Below, piece by piece: positions 1-12,300 of a stretch of 64,000 nt of DNA; the stretch's first letter is position 1; each line of letters opens with the position of its first letter. Made by a program: the position numbers and the translations under genes. The stretch is from Lineus longissimus (taxonomy: Eukaryota > Nemertea > Pilidiophora > Heteronemertea > Lineidae). The notes beneath the pieces are model-generated. The model searched no databases. It was given only the letters and a program-made list of their open reading frames with translations, and was not told the origin of the DNA. The DNA lies in assembly GCF_910592395.1 (NCBI RefSeq), contig NC_088321.1, positions 3,660,001 through 3,724,000 of the forward strand, written 5' to 3'.

Positions 1-165
1 TACTATGCATCAGAAACAACCTGGTGAGTCATGGTCAATAGAACTGAGATTTACGCCTGTAACCAGGTTGGGGACTGATAGTGATACATAGTACTGGTGC
101 TGAAGAAAAACCCCCACTGCACATGTGGTGCTACTTCAGATCATATTCAGTACACTTATACTCAC

Positions 166-3100
166 CACTACTTCGCCTCCAGCTGGAGTGCAAGCAGCAA
201 GGTCCATGGTTGAACTATTAGTATCAGTGAAGAGGGAGCTTGCTTGACGTCTAGATCTAGATGTCTGACCAGAAGTCGTAGCAGTGGGGATAGAGCTTTC
301 CTGGCGTCTAGATGCCTGAGTGGACACCTGAAATATGTTTAAAAGAAAGAATGATCAGCAGAAAGCATTGTTACAAGTACTGCTCAATGCTGATAGGCCA
401 AGGAAATGTGGCACATGAGGGTATAGAAATTCCAGCAGTGCTACTGCATACAGTGAGTACTCATTTGACTTCAAAATCTTCACTCAGTTTTTCTAACCAG
501 GTGTGCTCATCCCACTTACCTCAGAATCAGGTGCATCAACATCTCTACCAAGATCAGGAAGGAAATCGTCTACCGGTAATTCAGGCCCACTACGCCCATT
601 GTCCTTAAAATACAAAAACAAAGTTATTGTTAAAATCAACAAATTATTGGAAATCAACAATGAAGTTCATGGTTTGAAGCCGCCAAAATGTGTGATCATC
701 ATTTTGCAAGGATTGTTGTAATCTTATAAGTACTGAACTCATAAAGCAGTATAGAATGGGTGAGGTGAAGTCTTGGAGTTGAGAAAGTGTAAGGTGTTGG
801 TGCTACACCTACCTTCACCATGGTAACACCATCACTACACCAACACTTGACATTCCTGATATTCTTGCTGCAGTGTAGTCATGAGCAACACTGCCCCACC
901 ATGGCCAAAGGAAGTACTAGTAACTGACATTTATTACTTTTCGAGAAAAATGTTGAAAAACATAAACAGCCTGTGCTTTTGAATGTAATGACAAATCTCC
1001 CTGATAAGCCTGGTAAGCTTAGCTCAGTTTGACCTAGATTGACCTAGATTGTCAGTTACTTCTTTTGCCATGGTGGGGCAGAACAGCTTTCTGGCCTGAT
1101 AATTGCATAACCATAGTTTAACTTACTTGTAATGGTGCTTCAATTCTGGTATCACTTCTTGATCTTCGACTTCGATGAAGTTGAAGTCGGATGCGAGGTC
1201 GTGATTGGGGACGAGGTCTTTCAGATGCAGCCTGCCTCTACAATGACGAAGAAATTGCTCAAAAGATGTTCAATCAGGAATTCGTTTCACCCCTAGCCTC
1301 ATTCTATTGTACTCTTACAATGTTCAAATGTAGTGATGATAGTGGACATATTGTGATGTGAAATTTTAGGGAGAAAATGAAACGGTGACCTTGACTAGAT
1401 CTTCAGACATTTTCAGAAGTGTTCACTTCAGGAAAAATGTGTAGTCCTAGAGAGAGTACAAATTCGGCTCAAATACAATTGTTACCAAATTCTAGAGATT
1501 GCAGGCTTGGCAATGCAGATATAACATATTTCCCAACATTTCAAAAAATACAGTGTAGGTAATATGTTAAAGTATAGAAAACAAAAGTTCCAAAATGCAG
1601 GGGAATCTATCACTCCTCTGGTCCCAAAAAAGTCTTCTCCTCTCAAGTTAGTTACCAAATATTCAATCAAAATGCAGGGGAATCTATCACTCCTCTGGTC
1701 CCAAAAAAGTCTTCTCCTCTCAAGTTAGTTACCAAATATTCAATCAAAATGCAGGGGAATCTATCACTCCTCTGGTCCCAAAAAAGTCTTCTCCTCTCAA
1801 GTTAGTTACCAAATATTCAATCAAAATGCAGGGGAATCTATCACTCCTCTGGTCCCAAAAAAGTCTTCTCCTCTCAAGTTAGTTACCAAATATTCAATCA
1901 AAATGCAGGCGAATCTATCACTCCTCTGGTCCCAAAAAAGTCTTCTCCTCTCAAGTTAGTTACCAAATATTCAATCAAAATGCAGGGGAATCTATCACTC
2001 CTCTGGTCCCAAAAAAGTCTTCCCCTCTCAAGTTAGTTACCAAATATTCAATCAAAATGCAGGGGAATCTATCACTCCTCTGGTCCCAAAAGAGTCTTCT
2101 TCTCTCAAGTTAGTTACCAAATATCCAATCAAAATGCAGGCGAATCTATCACTCCTCTGGTCCCAAAAAAGTCTTCTCCTCTCAAGTTAGTTACCAAATA
2201 TTCAATCAAAATGCAGGGGAATCTATCACTCCTCTGGTCCCAAAAAAGTCTTCTCCTCTCAAGTTAGTTACCAAATATTCAATCAAAATGCAGGGGAATC
2301 TATCACTCCTCTGGTCCCAAAAAAGTCTTCTCCTCTCAAGTTAGTTACCAAATTCTCAATCAAAATGCAGGGGAATCTATCACTCCTCTGGTCCCAAAAA
2401 AGTCTTCTCCTCTCAAGTTAGTTACCAAATATTCAATCAAAATGCAAGGGAATCTATCACTCCTCTGGTCCCAAAAAAGTCTTCTCCTCTCAAGTTAGTT
2501 ACCAAATATTCAATCAAATTCGAAGTGCAGGTGTAGTAAAATGACAAATGTGCCACCTTCAAAAAGAAGAGTAGTAGCCTACCTGATTATGACTAATATC
2601 AGGTAAGTTTTCACCTGCTTCCTCCTCCTCGACAGTTTCCTGAAGAAAAATATCTCTGGTTACACTATGAAGACTTCAAGACCACTAGAGGCCCTAAATG
2701 ACAATCAGCCAATCACCACGCAGAGATGTTGCGAATGTTCTCATTAGCCAACCACCACCTCAAGAAGAAAGACATTTATGTATTGGAATCATACTGACAG
2801 ATCAATGACCTTTACAAACTAAGATTAAGTAACATTTTGGACAGCCAGTGTAGATATTAAGATAGGCTTAAAGAAACATTGTTTTTTTGGGATAGTCGAG
2901 TCGGCACAACTATTCGTGAAATGCATAAGTTTAATGCATGCCTGAAAATACTTACACTCTGACAGATGTAAGTTCATCCTTCTTGAATTTTGTGAGGAGA
3001 ACAGCAAATCGATCGACAATGCCTCTTTCAGTTGCATCCTTTTTTTCTTGTCCCTCCCCGGTGAAATAAAAATTAAAGTTCTGAAGCACTTCTTTCCACT

Positions 3101-3206
3101 TTGACGGTTCAGAGAAAGGGTTGATGGCTACAATCTCTTTTAGAAGCGCTACATCCTTCACCATAGTGAACTTATAAATCTTCCTTTGTTGAGGAGTCGT
3201 AGACAT
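166..3206 (-). CDS. Myb/SANT-like N-terminal domain protein, partial gene (5 exons seen)
   Basis: Exons, 5' to 3' on the minus strand: 2956(or 2958)-3206, 2583-2639, 1127-1237, 520-603 and 166-327. Each has AG/GT borders (for example donors at 514-519, 1121-1126 and 160-165). The first exon starts MSTTPQQRKIYKF and codes for about 83 residues of a compact helical, Myb/SANT-like module (KFTMVKDVALLKEIVAINPF, then a VDRFAVLLTKFKK segment). This resembles the uncharacterised SANT-like proteins common in invertebrates. Later exons are low complexity: an acidic one (ETVEEEEAGENLPD), an Arg/Ser-rich one (RPRPQSRPR, RSRRSRSD), then Ser/Thr-rich sequence. Exons 2-5 are all phase 0. The best donor of exon 1 (GTAAGT, 2950-2955) is phase 2, so either a weaker donor two bases upstream is used or a small exon is missing. 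The gene probably runs past position 1. A TTTATTTAG acceptor lies just before the ATG, so the exon could instead be the 3' continuation of the neighbouring kinase gene (both phase 0). Confidence 0.5.
1594..2518. repeat. 77-bp tandem array, about 12 copies
   Basis: Near-identical 77-bp units starting AATGCAGGGGAATCTATCAC recur at 1594, 1671, 1748 and so on, with only scattered substitutions. The array sits in an intron of the SANT-like gene, just downstream of exon 2583-2639. I could not match the unit to an exon edge. Confidence 0.95.
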
Positions 3207-3436
3207 TTTCTAAATAAAAAGAGATTCCTATAGTTTATTACTCCAAGGCCTAGGCTAGGCCTAAATCCCTAAGAAGCTAAGGCAGTAAGGGTCCCTCTAT
3301 ATACTACTCTGCCTATCCGTCCTGTAAAAAACCTGAAATCTTGGCTCTCAGAGTAGGGCGTACGAGTTAGATAATGACATATCATATTGTCAAATTTGAT
3401 CAAAATTTCAAAACAAAAACTTCGGATTTTAATTCA

Positions 3437-3698
3437 AAACTTGATCGATGAGAGGTTGTCCTTAACAGAGAGGTTGTCCTTAATAGAGAGGCTGTCCTTA
3501 ATAGAGAGGCTGTCCTTAATAGAGAGGGTGTCCTTAATAGAGATGTTGTCCTAAATAGAGAGGTTGTCCTTAATAGAGAGGTTGTCCTTAATAGAGAGGT
3601 TGTCCTTAATAGAGAGGCTGTCCTTAATAGAGAGGTTGTCCTTAATAGAGAGGTTGTCCTTAATAGAGCGGTGTCCGCTAAGGGAGGTTCCACTGTAT
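3437..3698 (-). mobile_element. pogo/Tigger-like MITE with expanded 18-bp terminal motif
   Basis: The right end reads GGGAGGTTCCACTGTA, the reverse complement of the TACAGTGGAACCTCCC terminus seen elsewhere in the window. The body is about 13 copies of an 18-bp unit (GAGGTTGTCCTTAATAGA), an internal expansion of the terminal motif. It lies immediately 3' of the last recognised kinase exon. Confidence 0.7.
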
Positions 3699-3721
3699 TT
3701 GTAAATAAATATCATCCCTAC

Positions 3722-6700
3722 CTCTGGTAACCGTCGATACATGAGCTCATTGGCAGACGGTCGGTATTCAGGCTCACGTTCTAACATGTCCTTTATCAGG
3801 TTCTTGAAATCTTCTGAATAGTTTCCTTTCACTGGGGCAAACTGGCCCTGGAAGGTGAATGAAAATAATTGAACTGCTTCAGTGCTAAGGATTTGAGCAT
3901 TTTCATCATCGAAATCTCACAAAAATAATTGTGATACACTCATCGAAATTCTTCAAACCTTCGTCGTTACCCCTGGTTTCCATAAAACAGCAATGATAAG
4001 TAGGAGCATATTGGGATTATTTTCTAAAAAGTGGGAGTGGTAATTTTGGCCGATTTCCAAAATTTTTTACCTAAAATGAGGTGTGGCAGACCCCACCTCA
4101 CCCCTCGCAGTTGAACAATCTATTCAATTAGGACACCCCAGGCCAGAGAAACCATATGAAACACATTTGAGTAGCTGGGGACATCTGGTGTTGTCTGGAG
4201 GAACTAAAATACCTGTACCTAGTTTCAGCAAATTAGCAATATTTTTAGCATTAGCGCAACGGCGACACCGTTTTTCAATTTTCCTGAACCACCAGTAAAT
4301 ATGAACAGTGTACCCCTTTAAATTTCTTACCTTCATAATTTTATTGACCAGGGCGGGCAGATTTGACCCCTCGAACGTCTTCTGTAAACAAGCCATTTCA
4401 TACAAAATGCAGCCGAGTGCCCAGATGTCTGACTTATCATTGTACTCCTTGCCTTCGCACTGTAATAGAACAAAATAATAACAAAACTACCTGATCCGAG
4501 TCACCAGGTCGCACGACATGATTTTCTCCGGCCTGACAGCTCGAGACGGCAGGTCACATGCTTTCAGGCCGCAGAGGATCATCGAGTGCGATCTGGATGA
4601 CAAGGATCAGCCACGAGTGAAGTTTTTTAAAATCATATACCACACAGCGCAAAAAATATTAACAAAATGACAATTGTAAAGACAAGTTTTTTTTTTTTTT
4701 TCACCAAACATTTCTCTTGAAGACATGACTATCTTTTGAGTTGAATGGAGAGCTCTCTATCAGCACTTTCTGATGGTACCATTAGTTAACCTATCGACAT
4801 CCCCATTCTTTGGAAAGCTCCCAATGAGCACTTTCTGATGGTACCATTTGACATAACCATTCATAGGAAAGCTCTCAACGAGCCCTTTATGGTACCATTT
4901 GTAAACCTATTGACATGACCATTCTTTGGAAAGCTCTCAATGAGCACTTTCTTATGATACCATTGTATACCTATTGACATGACCATTCATTGGAAAGCTC
5001 TCAATGAGCACTTTCTGATGGTACCATTTGTAAACCTATTGACATGACCATTCACTGGAAAGCTCTCAATGAGCCCTTTCTTATGGTACCATTTCTAAAC
5101 CTACTGACATGACCATTCATTGGAAAGCTCTCAATGAGCACTTTCTTATGATACCATTGTATACCTATTGACATGACCATTCATTGGAAAGCTCTCAATG
5201 AGCACTTTCTGATGGTACCATTTGTAAACCTATTGACATGACCATTCACTGGAAAGCTCTCAATGAGCCCTTTCTTATGGTACCATTTCTAAACCTACTG
5301 ACATGACCATTCATTGGAAAGCTCTCAATGAGCACTTTCTATTTAGAGACTCACCATTTCGGGGCTGATATAATAAGGCGTTCCCAGCACTGTATTCGCT
5401 CCTTTATCAGCAGTTGACATTATCTTTGAGATTCCAAAGTCGCCGACTTTAACAACGCCCTCTTTTGTCAGAAAGATGTTGGCCGTTTTCATATCCCTGG
5501 TAAAATTATCAAAATCATTTTTTTTAGTAGGAGAAGTTACTCAATAAAATGCAGACCGACACTAACGAAATCAACAACTTTCCTGAAAAGAAGGAAATAA
5601 AAGAGTGGAAATATCAATGTCTGTCCAATTTGTCCGATTATCAAAAAATGTCCGTGGTCAACTACCAGTTTACTTTTCACCATTTACTTGCCTGACTGTC
5701 CGGAATATCATATCAAAATTTCAGATTCACAACCCCACGCAGTATTTGATGCGTCGCGGTCAAACATTGACAATTTTACTGCTAAAAGGCTTAAAGTGAT
5801 ACTATGATGTGATTTTCAACTTTGCGGAAATACGTCCGTTTTTAATTGTTGATCACAAATGTAAAGCTCAAATTTTCCATTTTTGATTAGATTTATTATA
5901 AAATCGCTGTTTTAATCGCGTCAGACTGGCCAACTGCCGAAGACGTTTTGAAAAACCCACACTAAGTCATGTGACCTCATGACATCACAACATGAACAAG
6001 TCAGACTGTCGAATATTTTTCTATTCGCTCTAGGAAGAAGCTATATCCGCAGTAGTTCGCGTACGCTCTGGAAAATCTACGTCTATCAATCCCTTAGGCC
6101 TAAAAGCATCTAATACAAACTGTGTGGGCTTTGGCCATGCATGCACCTGCAGCAGAGACGCAAGAGCAAAAGGGCCTGGGTTTGATCCCGAGGAGAACCC
6201 AGGATTGTATTTCTAGGTGAACCGGCGTGGCTTTCGAGGAACGTAAATTCCTGGTTCTTCACAGTCCATCAAATGAGATGTTAAACCAAGGTTCCTTGTA
6301 TCTGATGTCTATGCCAGGGCAGGTTACATACCCCACCAGGTGAGAAACATGAGTAGCTTGCGTGGACTCTACCTCTGGCCGAAGTCGATTCACTAGGCCA
6401 ATAACTCATTTGGTGCATAACCATAGTGGCACGCATGAACGCTCATCCTGCCTCGGAGGAGGAATACTCCCTGTAGAAAATCACCTGCAAGGGCAGAGTG
6501 AATGCTGAAGAGGAAGAAGAAGGGACAACACTCGACCGCCGATAGGGAGATTGGTGTTTTTCTGGTGTATTACGCTGGCAAAAATGCCCAGTTAGGTGGC
6601 ACTGTCTTAACCTTGTTGGTCCGACACATTCAAAACAGTCAGGGAGGACACTAAATGTGGCCCACCACGGCAAAATGGGTCGCATGTCTCACAGAAGATG

Positions 6701-9268
6701 AGCCTAAAATGACACCAGGACATAAGAGTCACGTCCACTACATAAAACGCCAGTGTTGGTACGGAGTTTTTGCGCTTACACCTGTTAATTTTCCCCTGGA
6801 AAACGCCGGTGCTAGAAAACGCCGGTGTTTTCTTGTCACGGCGATGGATTCAGGGCTAAATGGGGGCTAATTTAAGCACGGCGTTTTATATAGTGTAATC
6901 ACAAAAACGCCGGCGTTAGTAAGTTTCTACACTCGGCGACAGGCGGCGTGGCATTTTGTGTCGGTCAATCGCAACTCCAACAATAACAAAAAATCGGAGA
7001 GTTCTACAGGAATTTCATATACACCACGCCATCTGTCACCGTGTTCAGTATCTGCTTCCATGTAGTAGAAGTCCTCGCCGTGTCTTCTCCGGGCTTTTTC
7101 TGGTTCGGAGTATCCCCGGGGTTTAAAAACGCCGGGGTTTTCCATGTAGTGGACGTACTACTATTATAGAAGAAATCGATTTCACATAAGGCAGACAATA
7201 GTGAAATGAACAACCAGTCCGTCTCAACCTGTCAAGCTCGAAGCAACATGCGACTCATTTTGCTGTGCTGGGCCACAAATACTAAAATAGATCACAGATA
7301 CACTGGCAAAATTTGGCGAGTAATATTTATATAAATTTTATATAAAATTCGACTCCTCTAAATTTGATATATAGAAAACTTTGCAGAGACTAACCTGTGT
7401 AGTATGTTATGTTCGTGAATGTGGCGAATGGCTGCCACCATCTGTTGGAAGATTTCTAGTATCTCTTTCTCGTCCAGTGGAGCGTCCCTATGAGAGAGGT
7501 ATTGAGCTAGCGTCCTGGAAAAAGGAATCGAGGAAAATAAAAAATTGCAACTTTTTACATGAGCATAGGATTTCCTTCTCGTCCAGTGGAGCGTCCCTAT
7601 GAGAGAGGTATTGAGCTAGCATCCTGGAAAAAGGAATCGAGGAAAATAAAAAATTACAAGTTTTTACATGTGCATAGGATTTTCTTCTCGTCCAGTGGAG
7701 CGTCCCTATGAGAGAGGTATTGAGCTAGCGTCCTGGAAAAAGGAATCGAGGAAAATAAAAAATTGCAAGTTTTTACATGTGCATAGGATTTTCTTCTCGT
7801 CCAGTAGAGCGTCCCTATGAGAGGTATTGAGCTAGCGTCCTGGAAAAAGGAATCTAGGAAATTAAAAAATTGCAACTTTTTACATGAGCATAGGATTTCC
7901 TTCTCGTCCAGTGGAGCGTCCCTATGAGAGAGGTATTGAGCTAGCGTCCTGGAAAAAGGAATCTAGGAAATTAAAAAATTGCAACTTTTTACATGAGCAT
8001 AGGATTTCCTTTTCGTCCAGTGGAGCGTCCCTATGAGAGAGGTATTGAGATAGCGTCCTGATATGAAATGGCCAGGGCCATTGTGCTCACCTCATGTGGA
8101 GGAAAGATGGATAAAGAGCATGGTATTGTGTCATGTAGTGTTAGGTTTGATGTAGGTCCAAGCAATTACAATTTCCCCAAAATGGCCAATTTACAGTACA
8201 TTCGACCTCTGTGACCTTGATGAAATGGCCAGGGCCATTGTGCTCACCTCATGTGGAGGAAAGATGGATAAAGAGCATTGTATTGTGTCATGTAGTGTTA
8301 GGTTTGATGTAGGTCCAAGCAATTACAATTTCCCCAAAATGGCCAATTTACAGTACATTCGACCTCTGTGACCTTGAAAAGTAGGTCAAATCAAAGAAGA
8401 CCCGGGTGACACATTGAATGGTTGTTAGAATTAGATGTACCTATGATATAAAATTGGTGCCAATCGGGCAAGTCATTACTAGGAATAATGGCATTTTGAA
8501 GAATTTAGGATTTGGCCCCCTCCCTGGAGGCCAAATGGCAAATCAGATCGCACCAAACTTCGGTACCTGAGATCACCTGACCAAGGGGTACATGTGTACT
8601 TAATTTGTGATCAATAGTCATTGCAGTTAAGAAACGTGCCATAGTTACGGTCTGACAGCGAATTTACGCCATTTGACCTCTGTGACCTTGACAAGAAGGT
8701 CAAATTAAAAACCTGTGTGACATATACTGTATGGTGGTTAGATGTACCCATGATATCAAATTGGTGGCAATCGGGCAAGAAGTTAAGGAATAATCACATT
8801 TTTAAGGTTTTTGGATTTTGCCCCCTGGTGGTTAAGTGGTGAATCATATTGGACCAAACTTCAGTCCCTGAGATCACCTGACTAAGGGGTAAATGTGTAC
8901 CAAATTTGGTATCAATAGTCATTGCAGTTTAGAAACGTGCCATCGTTACATCCTAACGGCCAATTTACACCATTTGACCTCTGTGACCTTGAAAAGGAGG
9001 TCAAATCAAAAACCCGGAGGATGTATGATGCACCTTTGCTAGAAGTACCTACCATATTTTTTTCAAAATTTCCCGACTACTATTAAGGGAGATATTGCAT
9101 ATTTTCACTTTTAACGTTTGGCCCCCTGGTGGCCAAACCATGAAACGAATCAGACCGAAACTTGGTCTCCAAGGTGTCATTACATAAGGGTACATGTGTA
9201 CCAAGTTTCAACTCAATAGCTCTAACAGTTACGAAACGTGCCCTGCTAACGGACGACGGACGACGACG

Positions 9269-9300
<32 letters not shown>

Positions 9301-12300
9301 ACGACGGACCCACGGTATGGGATAAGCTCACCTCTGCTAAGAGGTGAGCTAAAAAGGAATCGAGGAAAATAAAAAATTGCAACTTTTTACATGAGCATAG
9401 GATTTCCTTCTCGTCCAGTGGAGCAGATTTTGTGCCATCAATTTTCACATTTTCCAGCAAGTGCAGTGACTTGTTTACAATAGGGTGCATTTTTTATTCA
9501 AATTTTCATTTTCACTTTGCCAATTTTTTATGTGATCAAATTCAGCATGACACATTTTCATTCAACGATTAAAAAGTTTGAAACGAACTTCAATCAGTTT
9601 GGTAAAATACATGAACCACTTCTTCATTTTGGCACTGGCACCCTTCAACTTCAAGCACCGTTTCCAAAAATTCCTTTATTCTCTTCTCAAGCAAGTGGCA
9701 CCTTGAAACTTTGTGCCTGCATCTCATTCAATTAATTGTTGCGATTAAAAATTCTTCTGGAAGTATTCCCCCAGTTCGGAGAAATTCAGAAAAACTTTAA
9801 CCGCAACAAATTCCTGGCACAAGCTGGAATTAAAGTGCATTTTGTCCAAACGAGAGTAAGGACTGCCCGCTATGAGAAGTTGTTTCCAACTCTCAAAGTC
9901 GGGCGTGCATGCACAGCTCTGTCAGTGCCCACCTATCTGCCTCTGATGCCATTTTGAGTTGCTGATTCTGAATGTAGCCCCTGAATGTTTTGTTAGAGAC
10001 CAAGGTTAGAGACACCTAAGCCTAAGTAGTACTATTGCACTTCAAATCAAAGTGTAAAGCTAATACTTTCACACCAAATTGTTTGCGTCAGATCTTCAGA
10101 CTTGAATCAGCACTAATTCGACAGTTTGTTTATATCTATGTATTTGTTTACAGCAACTCTGAAAGGCGATAGCACCTTGGCACATATATCTGGTCATAAT
10201 GTCATTAGAATTTGCCACACACTACAAGAGAAAATTTTATTCTTCAATTGTTCAAACCAAAATAAGTGTTAGAATTTGCCACACACTACAAGAGAAAATT
10301 TTATGAGAGAGGTATTGAGCTAGCGTCCTGGAAAAAGGAATCGAGGAAAATAAAAAATTGCAACTTTTTACATGTGCATAGGATTTCCTTCTCGTCCAGT
10401 GGAGCGTCCCTATGAGAGAGGTATTGAGCTAGCGTCCTGGAAAAAGGAATCGAGGAAAATAAAAAATTGCAACTTTTTACATGTGCATAGGATTTCCTTC
10501 TCGTCCAGTGGAGCGTCCCTATGAGAGAGGTATTGAGCTAGCGTCCTGGAAAAAGGAATCGAGGAAAATAAAAAATTGCAACTTTTTACATGAGCATAGG
10601 ATTTCCTTCTCGTCCAGTGGAGCGTCCCTATGAGAGAGGTATTGAGCTAGCGTCCTGGAAAAAGGAATCTAGGAAATTAAAAAATTGCAACTTTTTACAT
10701 GAGCATAGGATTTCCTTCTCGTCCAGTGGAGCGTCCCTATGAGAGAGGTATTGAGCTAGCGTCCTGGAAAAAGGAATCGAGGAAAATAAAAAATTGCAAC
10801 TTTTTACATGAGCATAGGATTTTCTTCTTGTCCAGTGGAGCGTCCCTATGAGAGAGGTATTGAGCTAGCGTCCTGGAAAAAGGAATCTAGGAAATTAAAA
10901 AATTGCAACTTTTTACATGTGCATAGCGCTTTATAATGCAGAACAGCCTCAAAGCACTTTATATTATCTGGTTTCAGTCGCTCAAAGCGCTTCACATTAC
11001 CCCTAGCTATTGGCCTGAACATTCGTGGTTCAAGCTCGACTCTCTGGAAGTATCACAGGTCCAAGCTGCAGCTTTACAGCACTCTAGACTAACATTCAGT
11101 TTGTCATCACTGTCAGCTAGGTACCCATCTACTCCTGGGTGAAGAGAAGCAAGTGAGGTAAAGTGCCTTGCTCAAGGACACAAAGGCGAAAGATAATCTT
11201 CAGAAAAGTTCAGGGTTTTCATGACAAGTCAATCTGTAAACAATTTTGGAACGAGATGCGAGTTGACTTTGTCGATGATTAAAGGCCTACGCGGTTCGTA
11301 AAAGAATTTGAATTTGTAATTGAATTTGAAACCTTTAATTGCGTAAATACAAACTGAATATAAATTTCAACACTGCCGTTGTGTAGACTGATGTACAAAT
11401 ACAGTGGAACCTCCCATAGTGGACACCTCTCTATTAAGGACAACCTCTCTATTAAGGACAACCTCTCTATTAAGGACAACCTCTCTATTAAGGACAACCT
11501 CTCTATTAAGGACAACCTCTCTATTAAGGACACTAGTTCTGGTTCCAAATTGGTTGTTTCGATTAAATTTGACCTCTCTAATCGGGACACCTCTCTATTA
11601 AGGATAACATTTGTCAGTCCCAATGATGTCCTTTAAAATTGGGAGGTTTTACTGTGCTACTCTAAAGTGAAAAGTGAAAAGTGACTGGGCAGCCGACAGC
11701 TTGGTAATATTGCCATTACCATAGGACAGCACTTGTCAGTCCCATGGGTGTCCTCAATAGAGTGGTTCTACTGTAACTTACTCCCCATTTGCATACTCCA
11801 TTTCAATCATCAGGACGCCGTCTTCTATTAAGGACAACCTCTCTATTAAGGACACTAGTTTTGGTCCCAAATTGGTTGTTTCCATTCAATTTGACCTCTC
11901 TAATCAGGACATCTCTTTATTAAGGACAGCTCTTGTCAGTTCCATAGGTGTCCTGAATAGAGAGGTTCTACTGTAACTTACCCCCCATTTGCATACTCCA
12001 TTTCAATCATCAGGACGCCGTCTTCTATTAAGGACAACCTCTCTATTAAGGACACTAGTTTTGGTCCCAAATTGGTTGTTTCCATTGAATTTGACCTCTC
12101 TAATCAGGACACCTCTTTATTAAGGACAGCTCTTGTCAGTCCCATGGGTGTCCTCAATAGGGTGGTTCTACTGTAACTTACCCTCCATTTGCATACTCCA
12201 TTTCAATCATCAGGACGCCGTCTTCTTCAAAACTATCGTAATAACTGATGATGTTCGGATGGTCTAAGACGGCAAGAACTTTCACCTGAAAAGACGAGAT

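Larger units (their letters stand above)
7400..10925. repeat. 109-bp array carrying copies of a kinase-exon acceptor, interrupted twice
   Basis: Units of 109 bp start within the exon at 7395-7514 and continue into its upstream intron. Each contains about 48 bp of the exon's 5' end (TCGTCCAGTGGAGCGTCC ... TATTGAGCTAGCGTC) followed by the acceptor (minus strand CCTTTTTCCAG). Copies run to 8060, one partial copy is at 9351-9424, and the array resumes from about 10302 to 10925. The breaks are insertions at 8061-9350 and 9425-10301. Confidence 0.9.

Noticed and set aside
9162-9347. Thr-rich ORF at 9162-9347
   Set aside because: It is translation of a GAC/ACG microsatellite in a non-coding repeat.
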